From NCBI GenBank assembly GCA_963708245.1, contig OY970201.1:2418001-2482000 (forward strand): 64,000 nt of DNA, in the 5' to 3' direction. The stretch's first letter is position 1. Each line of letters starts with the position of its first letter. Shown piece by piece: positions 1 through 10,367 of the stretch. The notes below the pieces were generated by a model that saw only the letters and a list, made by a program, of their open reading frames with translations, ran no database searches and was not told the origin of the DNA. The stretch is from CAVYXK01 sp963708245. GTDB taxonomy: Bacteria; Pseudomonadota; Alphaproteobacteria; Acetobacterales; Acetobacteraceae. A program made the position numbers and the translations under genes.

Positions 1-1
1 A

Positions 2-916
2 CTGAAAGACAAGATCGCCTTCGGCATGTCGCTGCCGCATCGCTCGCCCGATCCGATCGACATGCGATCGGTGCATGAGGTCGCCCAGCGTGCCGAGCTG
101 CTGGGGTTCCGTGATCTTTGGGTTACAGAGAATGTCCTGGACCACGTCGTTTCGTTCGATCCCGTCGCTATACTGACTTATGCGGCAGCGGTTACCACAA
201 GGATCCAGCTTGGGGCATCGGTGATCGTCCTGCCGGTCCACCATCCGGTGAGGGTGGCGCACCAATGGGCAACGCTGGACTATATCAGCAATGGTCGGGC
301 GATCCTGGGGATCGGTATCGGCCGCGAACATCATTACCGGCAATTCGGCGTGCCGCAGGAGGGTCGCGTTGCCCGGTTCCGCGAACAACTCGCGCTGGTC
401 AAGGCGCTATGGACGGAGCCGCAGGTCACCCATCACGGCCGGTTCTATCAGCTCGACAATGCCACGATGGTGCTCAAGCCGGTGCAGCGCCCGCATCCGC
501 CGATCTGGATGGGTGTGGGACATCCCAACGCCATTCGTCGCACCGCATCGCTCGCTGACGGGTGGATGGGATCGGGTGGATCGACCATCGCCGCCTTCGC
601 GCAGTCCGTCCCCCTGTTGCGGGAGGCGCTGGCGCAGATCGGCCGCGATCCCGACACTTTCCCGATCTCGAAGCGCATCTTCATCGCGGCCGACGAGCGC
701 CCGGAGGTTGCGCGTGCTGAGCTGAACCGCTGGTTCACTGAAGTGTATCACGATCCGCCGGGTACCGATGCGTCGGGCATTCACGGCACACCGGAGCAAG
801 TGCGCGAACGGCTGGAGGAGGTCGTCGCGATGGGCGCCAGCCACCTGCTGCTCAATCCGGTTTCCCGTTACGTCGAGCAGGTCGAGGCGCTGGCTCAGAT
901 CGTAGGGCTGCGATAA
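2..916 (+). CDS. LLM class flavin-dependent oxidoreductase (5' end outside window)
   Basis: Luciferase-like monooxygenase family: TIM-barrel enzymes that use reduced flavin, often F420 or FMN. The reading frame is open from base 2 and already encodes family sequence (IAFGMSLPHRS) before the first ATG at 26, so the true start lies upstream of the window. About 304 residues are visible. Family landmarks are the segment around LGFRDLWVTEN, the core LGIGIGREHHYRQFG, and PPIWMGVGHPNAIRRTA followed by ADGW. The C-terminus looks complete. It converges on the sugar-importer permease gene with a 33-base gap. The substrate cannot be deduced. It may belong to the same catabolic locus as the neighbouring operon, but it is on the other strand. 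Confidence 0.85.
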   Translation: MKDKIAFGMSLPHRSPDPIDMRSVHEVAQRAELLGFRDLWVTENVLDHVVSFDPVAILTYAAAVTTRIQLGASVIVLPVHHPVRVAHQWATLDYISNGRAILGIGIGREHHYRQFGVPQEGRVARFREQLALVKALWTEPQVTHHGRFYQLDNATMVLKPVQRPHPPIWMGVGHPNAIRRTASLADGWMGSGGSTIAAFAQSVPLLREALAQIGRDPDTFPISKRIFIAADERPEVARAELNRWFTEVYHDPPGTDASGIHGTPEQVRERLEEVVAMGASHLLLNPVSRYVEQVEALAQIVGLR

Positions 917-949
917 GAACCGAGTTATAGGAGGTATTGGGCCTGCGCG

Positions 950-1858
950 CTACTCCTTCACCGCGCCGGTCATGCTCGAGACGTAATACTCGACGAAGAT
1001 CGAATAAAACAGGGCCACCGGGATCGAGCCGAGCAGAGCGCCCGCCATCAGCGAGCCCCACTGATAGACATCGCCGTTGACCAGTTCGGTCAGAATCGCC
1101 ACGGGCACCGTTTTCTTGTCGGTCGATTGGATGAACGTGAGCGCATAGATGAACTCGTTCCACGACAACGTGAACGCGAAGATCCCTGCCGAGATCAGCC
1201 CCGGGATCGCCAGCGGCAGGGTGATCCGCCAGAGGATCTGCAGCCGCGACGCGCCATCGATCAGTGCGCACTCCTCCAGCTCGTACGGGATAGACTTGAA
1301 ATAGCCGATCAGCAGCCAGGTGCAGAACGGCACCAGGAAGGTAGGATAGGTTAGAACCAGTGCCACCGGGCTGTCGAACAGGCCGAAGTTGAACACCAGC
1401 GTGGCGAGCGGAATGAACAGGATAGTGGGGGGCACCAGGTAGGCAAGATAGATTGCCAGCCCGACATGCTTCGCTCCCCTGAAGCGCAGCCGTTCTATCG
1501 CGTAAGCGGCGAGTACGCTTGCCAGGATCGACAGGCAGGTGGACGCCACCGCAATGCCCATTGTGATCATGAGCCAGTGCGGATAGGCGGTCTCGAACAG
1601 AAGCTTCTTGATATTGGCGAGCGTCGGCGAGTGCACCCAGAACGGATTGAACTTCTTGTAGTCATACATTTCGTAGTCTGGTTTGAACGCCGTGATCGTC
1701 ATCCAGTAGAACGGGAACAAGAGCACGATCGTGAAGCAGGCGAGCGGGAGGTAGATTGTCACCATCCGGCGAGCGCGCGAGTCCCACGACAACCGCTCTG
1801 GTACGTCGGTGGTGCGCCGCAGGATCTCTGTGGCTTCGTTTGCAGTCGCGTCACTCAT
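950..1858 (-). CDS. Carbohydrate ABC transporter permease (MalG type)
   Basis: Inner-membrane permease of a CUT1-type ABC importer, about 302 residues with six predicted membrane helices. The cytoplasmic EAA loop that docks the ATPase is seen as ECALIDGASRLQILWRITLP. The frame is open upstream to 1918, but I place the start at 1858 (MSDATANEA) because the extra residues look non-native and this start overlaps the stop of the upstream permease gene by 8 bases, typical of translational coupling. It is the last gene of the minus-strand operon SDR - ThDP enzyme - ATPase - binding protein - MalF - MalG. The transported compound is unknown; a sugar, polyol or glycerophosphodiester would be usual for the family. 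Confidence 0.9.
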   Translation of the reverse strand: MSDATANEATEILRRTTDVPERLSWDSRARRMVTIYLPLACFTIVLLFPFYWMTITAFKPDYEMYDYKKFNPFWVHSPTLANIKKLLFETAYPHWLMITMGIAVASTCLSILASVLAAYAIERLRFRGAKHVGLAIYLAYLVPPTILFIPLATLVFNFGLFDSPVALVLTYPTFLVPFCTWLLIGYFKSIPYELEECALIDGASRLQILWRITLPLAIPGLISAGIFAFTLSWNEFIYALTFIQSTDKKTVPVAILTELVNGDVYQWGSLMAGALLGSIPVALFYSIFVEYYVSSMTGAVKE

Positions 1859-2807
1859 TGGCTTCGCCCTGCATCCACCGCCGTCGGCCGAGGCCGAAGA
1901 AACTGACCAGCGTCGCAAACAACAGGAACGGGATCATAGAGACCGCGATGGCTGCGCCCTCGCCCAGCTCGGAGCCGGGGATGGCGCGCTGGAAGGCCAG
2001 GGTCGCCATCAGGTGCGTGGTGTTGAACGGCCCGCCGCGTGTGATCGCATAGACAAGCTGGAAGTCGGAGAAAGTGAACAGGATCGACAAGGTCAGTACC
2101 ACCGCAAGGATCGGCATCAGCAGCGGCACGGTGATGCGGCGGAATTGCTGCCAGCCGTTGGCGCCGTCGAGCAGCGCCGCCTCATAAAGCGACGGCGAGA
2201 TGGTCTGCAGCCCGGCGAGCAGCGTGATGGCCACGAACGGGATGCCGCGCCAGACATTCGCCACCACGAGTGACCACCGGGCGTGCCAGGGCGTGCCCAG
2301 GAAGTCGATATAGGTGCTCCGCAGATGCAGCACGTCCACCACGACATAGGAGATGATGGAGAACTGCGGATCATAGATCCACCACCAGGCGATGGCCGAC
2401 AGCACGGTGGGCACGATCCATGGCAGCAGCAGGATGGCACGGATGAACGCCTTGAACGGAAGATGGTGGTTCAGCAGCAAGGCCAGCCACAGGCCGAGTG
2501 CGAATTTTCCTGCTGTGGCGGCCGCGGTGTAGAAGATCGTGTTAGTGACTGACAGCCAGAAGATCGGATCCTGTGCCAGCGAGATGAAGTTATCCAGCCC
2601 AATCCAATGTCCCGGCTGCCCGATGGTCGCGTCGGTAAAGCCGAGCCAGATGCCGAAGCCCAGCGGATAGGTGAGGAAGATCAGCAGCAACCCGGCAGAC
2701 GGCAACATGCAGAGCGTGACCAGGAACGGCTTCCAGTTGAACAGCCGCGCGATCCAGCCGTCTTCGCGCGGCCGGAAGATGACAATCGGTTGAACGGTTG
2801 CGTCCAT
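1851..2807 (-). CDS. Carbohydrate ABC transporter permease (MalF/UgpA type)
   Basis: First permease of the CUT1 importer, 318 residues. After a short cytoplasmic N-terminus a helix starts near residue 29 (LVTLCMLPSAGLLLIFLTYP). The EAA docking loop is YEAALLDGANGWQQFRRITVP. It heterodimerises with the downstream MalG-type permease, whose start lies inside the last codons of this gene. The binding-protein gene ends 58 bases upstream, so the genes very likely share one transcript. Nothing in the sequence fixes the ligand. Confidence 0.9.
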   Translation of the reverse strand: MDATVQPIVIFRPREDGWIARLFNWKPFLVTLCMLPSAGLLLIFLTYPLGFGIWLGFTDATIGQPGHWIGLDNFISLAQDPIFWLSVTNTIFYTAAATAGKFALGLWLALLLNHHLPFKAFIRAILLLPWIVPTVLSAIAWWWIYDPQFSIISYVVVDVLHLRSTYIDFLGTPWHARWSLVVANVWRGIPFVAITLLAGLQTISPSLYEAALLDGANGWQQFRRITVPLLMPILAVVLTLSILFTFSDFQLVYAITRGGPFNTTHLMATLAFQRAIPGSELGEGAAIAVSMIPFLLFATLVSFFGLGRRRWMQGEANE

Positions 2808-2865
2808 GCTGCGTCATGCCTTCTGCGCGGAGCGGCCTCGCCGGGACCGCCCCGCCGGTTTGCGC

Positions 2866-4227
2866 TCAGGCCCTGCCGTAGTAGCGCGCGGCCTGCCTCG
2901 CTGCCGCCTTGGCCGCCGCTTCAGGCGTGGAGTTTCCGGTGGCCACCGCGGCGAACATGTCAACGACGGTGTAGTTGGCGTCCACCGCCGAGGCGGCAGC
3001 CGAGATCGGACCCGCGTAGCCGGAGTAGTAGATCGTGTCCATCGCGTTGGCGTACGGTGCCAGCTTTGGATCCTCGGTCCAGAACTTCATCTTGGCGTAC
3101 GATTTCAGTGGCTCGGACCAGTAGCCCAGGCAGTTCGACAGCCAGGGGCCGTATTGCGGCGCTTCCATCAGGAAGCGAATGTACTCCTTCGCTGCGTTGG
3201 GATACTTGCTGTGCTTGAACAGCATGGCGTTCATCGGCCCGGCCGTCATGGGCTCGCGCTGGGCAAGGCCCTTCGGCACCAACTGGTGCATGGTATCCTG
3301 CGCTATATCGCGCAGTTTGGGATCGGGTGAGTTCTTGAGCACATAGTATATCGATACGCCATTGAACGTCAGGGCGATCCGGCCGGCGATGTACGCTTCG
3401 TTGTTTCCGGCGTCGTTCCAGGCGATGGTGCCGGGGATCATGTACTTATAAAGTTCCGCTACGTATTTCAGCGCCGCGATCGTCTCCTTCGAGTCGAGCG
3501 CGACCTTGCCCTGCTCATCCACCAACTTGGCGCCGTGGGACCACAAAGCCCACGCAGCAAATCCGTTCGCGTCACCGACTGCGTGCCCAATGGAGAAGCC
3601 GCAGGGGTGGCCGATCTGTTTTAGTTTCTGACAAAGCGTCATGAATCCGTCGAGATCGTCGGGGATCTGGTCGTAGCCGGCCTCCTTCACCCAGGAGATG
3701 CGGTACACCGTCGGCCCGGTGCCGCCGCCGATCGGCAGACTGTGCCACTCGTTGGTTTTCCACTTGGTGCCATAGAGCTTGGCGACGTCGAACCAGCCGC
3801 CGTACTTCTCGCCAAGATACGTGGCGAGGTCGTTCATCCCGACCAACTTCGCTTCGTAGAGGAACGGGTCGATCGCCCAGCCGAACACGATGTCGGCGCC
3901 GGCGCCGGTATTGGCGATCACCGCAGTCTGCGGCCGCAGATCCTCCCAACTGATGTAGTTAACTGAGACGGGGATCCCTGTCGTCTCGGTGAATTTCTTG
4001 GTGTTAATGTCCCAGTAGGTCTGGTCCGGATCGATGAACTTGGCGGGCCGGATCACGTGCAACGCGGCGCCCTTCTCGATCGGAAGCTCCGGCGGCTTCA
4101 CGTCCGCCATAGGCACATCGGTCGGGGTGGGCGCCTGTCCGCGCGCGCCAATGATTGGGACGCTGGCGGCGCCGAGTGCGGCACCGCCCAGGATCAGCGA
4201 GTCACGACGTGAGAGACCTGATGTCAT
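2866..4227 (-). CDS. Extracellular solute-binding protein, family 1, Tat-exported
   Basis: Periplasmic ligand-binding protein of the CUT1 importer, 453 residues, the usual size for this class. The N-terminus carries a twin-arginine signal (SRRDSLILG, then a hydrophobic stretch and an AxA-like site near GARGQA around residue 30), so it should be exported folded. Mature-domain features include VNYISWEDLRPQ and a C-terminal KAAARQAARYYGRA. The operon partners are the ATPase upstream and two permeases downstream. Tat export of an importer binding protein is common in alphaproteobacteria. The ligand is unknown, but the linked ThDP enzyme and dehydrogenase suggest a catabolised carbon compound. Confidence 0.9.
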   Translation of the reverse strand: MTSGLSRRDSLILGGAALGAASVPIIGARGQAPTPTDVPMADVKPPELPIEKGAALHVIRPAKFIDPDQTYWDINTKKFTETTGIPVSVNYISWEDLRPQTAVIANTGAGADIVFGWAIDPFLYEAKLVGMNDLATYLGEKYGGWFDVAKLYGTKWKTNEWHSLPIGGGTGPTVYRISWVKEAGYDQIPDDLDGFMTLCQKLKQIGHPCGFSIGHAVGDANGFAAWALWSHGAKLVDEQGKVALDSKETIAALKYVAELYKYMIPGTIAWNDAGNNEAYIAGRIALTFNGVSIYYVLKNSPDPKLRDIAQDTMHQLVPKGLAQREPMTAGPMNAMLFKHSKYPNAAKEYIRFLMEAPQYGPWLSNCLGYWSEPLKSYAKMKFWTEDPKLAPYANAMDTIYYSGYAGPISAAASAVDANYTVVDMFAAVATGNSTPEAAAKAAARQAARYYGRA

Positions 4228-4274
4228 TCGACTAACCTCCCGTTACAGACACATCCTTCATATCGGGCTCTTGA

Positions 4275-5357
<1,083 letters not shown>

Positions 5358-5399
5358 CGGCGGACACGATTCCTTCCCTTTGCGATTTCTTGTTGCGGT

Positions 5400-5432
5400 G
5401 ACCGCCCCCTTCCTGCAAGGGAGAGGGCGGTC
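5400..5432. repeat. Palindromic hairpin repeat between ThDP gene and ATPase gene
   Basis: The arms gaccgccc (5400-5407) and gggcggtc (5425-5432) pair, with inner tcc/gga-type pairing around a tgca loop. It resembles the small 'cccctccc..gggagggg' palindromes found elsewhere in the window (14810-14832). It lies in the spacer upstream of the ATPase start, so it would fold in the operon mRNA as a stabiliser or attenuator, or is simply a mobile palindromic repeat. Confidence 0.6.
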
Positions 5433-5440
5433 GCCGGATA

Positions 5441-7066
5441 TCAGAGCCTGGAGGTCCGTGTCTCTTTCGCGGTCATGAATTCCAGCAGAGCCGGCTTGCC
5501 CTGCTTCGTCTGCTCGATGCCGCGCTGGATCGCCGCCTTGATCTGTGACGGATCGCTGATGCGCTCGCCGTAGCCGCCGAACGCTTTCGCCATGTCGGCA
5601 TAGTTGCCCGAGATGTCGGTCGAGCGGTATTTCTCGGTGGAGATCGGCATCACCTTGAGCTCGATCGCCATCGAGTAGTTGTTCATCAGGCAGGACAGGA
5701 TGGGAATGCGTTCGCGCACCGCCGTCTCGAAATCCATGCCGGTGAAGCCGATCGCTGCATCGCCCCAGAAGTTGATGCAAAGCTTGTCCGGCTTGGCGAG
5801 CTTCGCTCCCATTGCGAGACCGAGCCCCATACCAAGCTGCGTGGTCTTGCCCCAGCCAATATAGGACAGCGGCTCGGTGGCTACCCAGAACGGGGAGATC
5901 TGATCGCGCGGGCTTCCGGCATCATGGGTGATGATGGTGTTCTTGAGATCGACCGTGTGCATCAGTTCCCAGATCACGCGATATGGGTTGATCGGCGTCT
6001 CATTTGACGTCAGCAGCGGTTTCCATTCGGCCATGAAGGACTCGCGCACTTCGGCGATCTCCTTCTCGACCGCCGCGGCATCACGCGGCGAACGGATCGT
6101 CTGCGACAATTCCGCGGTCAGCGCCTCGAGCGTCAGCGCCGCGTCGCCGAGCAGGCCGACCACGATCGGTACGTCCTTGGCCAGGTGGTTGGGATCGACC
6201 GTCGACTGGATGAACTTCTTGCCCTTGGGGAACTTGATCCCAAAGCTAGTTTCGGTGAACGAGCAGCCGATGCCGACGATCAGGTCGGAATGGGCGACGA
6301 AATGGTGCACTGTCTTCGGCACCGCCGCCCCGCCGGAGCCGAGCGAAAGCGGATGGTTCTCGGGGAACGAGCTCTTGCCGCCAAGGCTGGTGGTGACGGG
6401 CGCACCCAGCAGCTCGGCGAATTTACGGAGCTGCGGCCAAGCTTCGGCCCAATGGACACCGGTGCCGGCGTAGATCACCGGGCGCTTGGCGGCCAGGATG
6501 GCCTGCGCGGCCTTGCGCACATCCTGCGGGTCGGGCGCGGAGCGGGCCTTATAGACTGGCGCGTAGTCGAGCTCGCCGATCTCTTCTGCCCAGAGGTCAG
6601 TGGGTACCTCGACGATGCAGGGGCCGCCGCGCCCGTTGCGCAACCGCGAGAAAGCACGGCGCAGCACGTTGGGGACCTCGGACGGGACGGTGATCGGCTC
6701 TGCTGACTTGGCCACACCGCGCATCTCTCGTACGGCGCTGTAGTTCGGATCGATATGCGCGATCCGGCGCGCAAAGCCTTGCGGCACCACCAGGATCGGC
6801 ACGGATTCGGCATAGGCCTGGGCGATGCCGCCGTAGGCGTTCTCGGTCCCGGGCCCGTGCTGCATACAGAACGCGCCGATCTTTTTGGCAGAGGTCACAC
6901 GCGAGATGGCATCGGCCATGTGCAGACCAATCCGCTCCTGCCGGCAGATCACTGGGCGGATATCGGCCGCGGCCGCGTATTCGATCAGGTGGTTGACCGG
7001 ATAGCCGCAGAGGATCTCGATCCCCTCGCGTTTCATGATTTCTGCAATTGCCTGGCCAACCTTCAT
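5441..7066 (-). CDS. Thiamine-diphosphate-requiring enzyme, acetolactate synthase-like
   Basis: ThDP enzyme of the acetolactate synthase/benzoylformate decarboxylase superfamily, 541 residues with the usual Pyr, central and PP domains. The cofactor-activating glutamate is E44 in CRQERIG. The ThDP/Mg motif appears as GDA (435-437) followed 25 residues later by NN (462-463), where most members have GDG. The substrate is unknown; the family does C-C lyase or ligase chemistry on 2-keto acids, acyloins or diketones. Its position between an SDR dehydrogenase and a CUT1 importer suggests cleavage or formation of an imported keto compound. I cannot distinguish it from related decarboxylases by eye. 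Confidence 0.85.
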   Translation of the reverse strand: MKVGQAIAEIMKREGIEILCGYPVNHLIEYAAAADIRPVICRQERIGLHMADAISRVTSAKKIGAFCMQHGPGTENAYGGIAQAYAESVPILVVPQGFARRIAHIDPNYSAVREMRGVAKSAEPITVPSEVPNVLRRAFSRLRNGRGGPCIVEVPTDLWAEEIGELDYAPVYKARSAPDPQDVRKAAQAILAAKRPVIYAGTGVHWAEAWPQLRKFAELLGAPVTTSLGGKSSFPENHPLSLGSGGAAVPKTVHHFVAHSDLIVGIGCSFTETSFGIKFPKGKKFIQSTVDPNHLAKDVPIVVGLLGDAALTLEALTAELSQTIRSPRDAAAVEKEIAEVRESFMAEWKPLLTSNETPINPYRVIWELMHTVDLKNTIITHDAGSPRDQISPFWVATEPLSYIGWGKTTQLGMGLGLAMGAKLAKPDKLCINFWGDAAIGFTGMDFETAVRERIPILSCLMNNYSMAIELKVMPISTEKYRSTDISGNYADMAKAFGGYGERISDPSQIKAAIQRGIEQTKQGKPALLEFMTAKETRTSRL

Positions 7067-7198
7067 CTTTCCCTCCGCGGTCGGTTGCGTCGAAGATGAA
7101 GCCTAGGGCGCGGGCGGGTGGCTGGCAACCGCGGTCCCACCCGCCGCATCTATCTACACCTCGTCCGAAGGAGTGGGCGGCAGCGGTTGCGCTTTTCT

Positions 7199-8017
7199 TC
7201 ATCCCTCCGCCGGATCGCGCGCTTCGAAGCCGGGTCGGGGAACCAGACCCATCAATACCCGACCGAAGCCGCCATCCGTGCAAACGTCCTCGCCGTTCAC
7301 ATATCCGGCGCGATCGCTCGCCAGAAAGATCACCACATCAGCAATGTCCTGCGGCGCCGCTACTCGGCGCAACGGCACGATGCCGGCACGGCGCTCGGCC
7401 ACTTCAGGAATGCGATAGAACGGCTCACTCATCGGCGTGCGCACAAGACCTGGGCTGACCACGTTGCTCCGCACCCCAGACGGACCCCACTCAATGGCAA
7501 GCTGCTGGGACAGCATCACCACGCCGGCCTTGCTCACAGAATAGGACCCGCTCCAGGGCTGCGGATGGCGTCCCGCAATGGACGCGATATGCACGAGCGC
7601 ACCGCGTTTCTTCTGCAGCATCTGCCGGCCGAACGCCTTGGCGCATAGGAAATAGCCCGTCAGGTTCACCGAAATCAGCCGCGTCCACTCTTCTAGAGTA
7701 AGCGTCGCGATCGGACCTGGCCGCAGCAGCCCCGCATTGTTCACCAGCACATCACACGCGCCCCGCTCGCGCGCGGTGCGGTCGGCCGCCGCTGCCACGT
7801 CTTCGGGATCGGCCACGTCGCATCGCATCCACAACGCATCGGCGCCGACCGCCTGCGCCGTCTCCTCGCAGGTCGCCGGGTCGCGATCCAATAACACCAG
7901 CCGAGCGCCTGTACTGGCCAACCCGATCGCGATGGCCCGCCCAAGCCCGCCGCCGGCGCCGGTGACGACGCAAGTTCGGCCTCCTAGCCCGAGCCAGCCC
8001 TGCCGATCGTTGTCCAT
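7199..8017 (-). CDS. SDR family NAD(P)-dependent oxidoreductase
   Basis: Classical short-chain dehydrogenase, 272 residues. The Rossmann glycine motif TGAGGGLG is at 19-26, NNAG at 93-96, catalytic Ser146, and YxxxK at Tyr159/Lys163. An acidic residue after beta2 (LLDRD) favours NAD over NADP. It is the first gene of the minus-strand operon, 132 bases before the ThDP enzyme, and diverges from the branched-chain-type importer whose start is 108 bases away, so 8018-8125 must hold promoters for both. The likely role is oxidation of a hydroxyl group of the imported compound, an inference from context. Confidence 0.9.
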   Translation of the reverse strand: MDNDRQGWLGLGGRTCVVTGAGGGLGRAIAIGLASTGARLVLLDRDPATCEETAQAVGADALWMRCDVADPEDVAAAADRTARERGACDVLVNNAGLLRPGPIATLTLEEWTRLISVNLTGYFLCAKAFGRQMLQKKRGALVHIASIAGRHPQPWSGSYSVSKAGVVMLSQQLAIEWGPSGVRSNVVSPGLVRTPMSEPFYRIPEVAERRAGIVPLRRVAAPQDIADVVIFLASDRAGYVNGEDVCTDGGFGRVLMGLVPRPGFEARDPAEG

Positions 8018-8125
8018 CGCGGTGTCCCCCCTTGCTGTTTTGTCTTGTGCGCCGACTGCCGTCTAACATACCCCCGCCAAGACGCCGCCGGAACCGGGCG
8101 AGCAACCGACATAGTGGGAGGACGC

Positions 8126-9358
8126 ATGATCTCCAGGCGAATCAGCTTGACCCGACGCGAGGCGCTGCTCGGCGCCGGTACGCTCGGCACAGCGGCATTG
8201 CCGTTGCCGTTCATCGGCCGCGCCAGAGCCGCCGGTCCGATCCGCATAGGCCTGCTGCTTGCCAAGACCGGCGATATCGCAGCGCAGACCGATTATCTCG
8301 CCAAGGGCAGCTATCTCGCGCTCGAGGAGCGCGGCAACCAGATCATGGGTCAGCCCGCCCAGCTCGTCTGGTACGACGAGCCATCGCCGCAGGGCGCGCA
8401 GCAGAACATGCAGAAGCTGGTCGCCGAAGAGAAAGTGCTGGCGATGCTCGGGGGATCGCTCAGCTCCGACGCCCTGGCCGAGGAAGCGACCGCGCCCAGC
8501 CTGAAAATCCCGATGGTCATCGACAACGCTGCGGCAACCGAGATCACCGGAAAGAACTGCAACCGCTACACGTTCCGCCTGAACACGCCAGTCGCCGTGC
8601 AGGCGCGCATGTTTGCCCCGTACATCATGGGTTATGGCAAGCGGTGGTATTTCCTGACCGCCTCATACGCGTTCGGCCAGGACATCAACAAGTCGTTCCA
8701 CGAGCTGCTGGCGCATGCCGGTGGCACCGTGGTCGGCAACGACGAGGTGCCGCTCAACACGCCGGACTACAGCTCGTTCGTCTTGAAGATCCGCGAGGCT
8801 AAGCCTGACCTGATCCTTGGCGGCATTCCGGCCGGTGATCTTTCGACGTTCCTCAAGCAGTGGAACGAGATGGGAATGAAAGGCAAGATCCCGATCGCCG
8901 AAATCGCCATCGGCGATACCGATATCTGGGGCGTCGGGCCGCAGGCAGCCACTGGACTCTACACATCGCTGTGGTGGTACAAGAACCCCGCCAATCCCCC
9001 CGAGGAACAGAAATTCGCCGCGGATTTCCTGACGAAATACAACAAGCCGGCGGCCGACAAGGCGTGGATGGGCTGGATCGCCGCGAAATCGCTGTTCGAA
9101 TCGATCGAGATGGCGAAATCGACCGAACCCATGGCGATCATCGAGGCGCTGGAAAACTGGAAGAGCGGCACGCCGGAAAACCCGTACAGCTACCGCAAAG
9201 CAGACCACCAGATGATGCTCAAGAACCTGGTGGTCGAGGTAAAGCCGAAGATCACCGACCAGTGGGACTATTTCGACGTGAAGGGCACGGTGCCCGCCAA
9301 CGCCGCTGATCTCGAGAAGATGTTCGGCGACAGCGGCTGCCACATGCCGGCGACGTAG
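8126..9358 (+). CDS. Branched-chain amino acid/urea-type ABC transporter substrate-binding protein
   Basis: Periplasmic binding protein of the HAAT (LivK/UrtA) class, 410 residues. I chose the ATG at 8126 because gggagga lies just upstream and a twin-arginine signal follows at once (LTRREALLG, hydrophobic core, cleavage near GRARA). The mature part begins GPIRIGLLLAKTGDIAAQTD, the usual type I periplasmic fold start. It heads the plus-strand importer operon with the permease genes downstream. The specificity within the HAAT class (amino acids, amides, urea, aromatic acids) is not readable. The 139-base spacer to the permease holds an inverted repeat. Confidence 0.92.
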   Translation: MISRRISLTRREALLGAGTLGTAALPLPFIGRARAAGPIRIGLLLAKTGDIAAQTDYLAKGSYLALEERGNQIMGQPAQLVWYDEPSPQGAQQNMQKLVAEEKVLAMLGGSLSSDALAEEATAPSLKIPMVIDNAAATEITGKNCNRYTFRLNTPVAVQARMFAPYIMGYGKRWYFLTASYAFGQDINKSFHELLAHAGGTVVGNDEVPLNTPDYSSFVLKIREAKPDLILGGIPAGDLSTFLKQWNEMGMKGKIPIAEIAIGDTDIWGVGPQAATGLYTSLWWYKNPANPPEEQKFAADFLTKYNKPAADKAWMGWIAAKSLFESIEMAKSTEPMAIIEALENWKSGTPENPYSYRKADHQMMLKNLVVEVKPKITDQWDYFDVKGTVPANAADLEKMFGDSGCHMPAT

Positions 9359-9399
9359 AATTCGGCGGCAAATACGTGCGCCACGCCGCTTCTGCCACT

Positions 9400-9480
9400 G
9401 TGATCCCGGCGAAAGCCGGAATCCACGAGCCTTACAACATCTGTAGGGCAGGAATGGACCCCGGCTTTCGCCAGGGTGAC
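9400..9480. repeat. 26-bp imperfect inverted repeat (REP-like palindrome)
   Basis: The left arm at 9400-9425 (gtgatcccggcgaaagccgg...) and the right arm at 9455-9480 are near-perfect reverse complements (22 of 26 positions match), separated by about 29 bases. The motif 'ccggcgaaagccgg' is a widespread alphaproteobacterial intergenic palindrome. It lies between the binding-protein gene and its permease and would form a strong mRNA hairpin, which may allow more binding protein than permease to be made. Confidence 0.8.
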
Positions 9481-9497
9481 GGAACTGAGGGGCGGCG

Positions 9498-10367
9498 ATG
9501 ACCTCGCTTCTCATCTCACAGCTTGCCAACGGGCTTGTGCTCGGTGGCCTGTATGTCCTCATTGCGATCGGCCTTTCCATCATTTTCGGCCAGCTCGGCA
9601 TCGTGAATTTCGCGCACGGCGCGTTCTTCGCTCTTGGCGCCTACTTCGGCCTGACGCTCTACAATCAGTTCGGCTGGCCCGCAGTGATTCTGGCGCCGTT
9701 CCTGGTCGGTGCGCTCGGCATGATCGTCGAGCGGCTGTTGATCCGGCGTCTCTATGACAAGGATCCGCTGGTCAGCCTGATCGTTACCTTCGCACTTGCT
9801 TTGCTGATCGAAGCGGCGACGCGGGTGATCTGGGGCGGTCTCGGACAGCCCTTCAGCCAGCCGGAGTGGCTGTCGGGCATCTTCCTGTGGGGGCCGGTGC
9901 TGATCACGCGGTACCGGTTCACAGTGTTCATGGTGACGGTGCTGCTGCTGGTCGGGCTGTGGGCGTTCATGCAGTTCACCCCCTATGGCCGCATCCTGCG
10001 CGCCGGGTCGCGCGACCCGGAAATGGTGGGTCTGCTCGGTATCCGGCTGCCGCGCGTGCTCACCGCTGTGTTCGGCCTCGGTTGCTGCCTCGCCGGAATT
10101 GCCGGGGTTCTGGCCGCGCCGCTTTGGACCGTCTATCCGGCAATGCAGGAAGGCGCGATCATGCCGGCCTTCGTCGTGGTGACGATCGGCGGGCTCGGCT
10201 CGTTTGCCGGTGCGGTGATCGCCGGGCTGTTGGTCGGGGTGGTTACCACCATGACCATCCAGTTCCAGCCCGAGGCCGCCAACGCCGTGATGTATATCTT
10301 CATGGCCGTGGTGCTGTTGCTGCGCCCGCGCGGACTGCTCGGGGAGCGATGGGAGCGGTTCGAATGA
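9498..10367 (+). CDS. livH: Branched-chain amino acid-type ABC transporter permease (LivH)
   Basis: Inner-membrane permease of the HAAT importer, 289 residues with about eight membrane segments. Landmarks include LANGLVLGGLYVLIAIGLSIIFG, VNFAHGAFFALGAY and the C-terminal VVTIGGLGSFAGAVIAGLLVG. It follows the binding protein after the palindrome-containing spacer. Its TGA stop overlaps the ATG of the fused permease-ATPase gene (ATGA at 10364-10367), indicating translational coupling. Confidence 0.93.
   Translation: MTSLLISQLANGLVLGGLYVLIAIGLSIIFGQLGIVNFAHGAFFALGAYFGLTLYNQFGWPAVILAPFLVGALGMIVERLLIRRLYDKDPLVSLIVTFALALLIEAATRVIWGGLGQPFSQPEWLSGIFLWGPVLITRYRFTVFMVTVLLLVGLWAFMQFTPYGRILRAGSRDPEMVGLLGIRLPRVLTAVFGLGCCLAGIAGVLAAPLWTVYPAMQEGAIMPAFVVVTIGGLGSFAGAVIAGLLVGVVTTMTIQFQPEAANAVMYIFMAVVLLLRPRGLLGERWERFE

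Noticed and set aside
5358..5780. N-terminal extension of the ATPase frame
   Set aside because: It overlaps the ThDP enzyme gene and the hairpin repeat; MATVTIHNVHKSFG at 5357 matches the family start.
9866..10363. N-terminal extension of the LivMGF frame
   Set aside because: It overlaps livH in another frame and encodes Arg/His-rich sequence; the ATG at 10364 with its ATGA overlap is the natural start.
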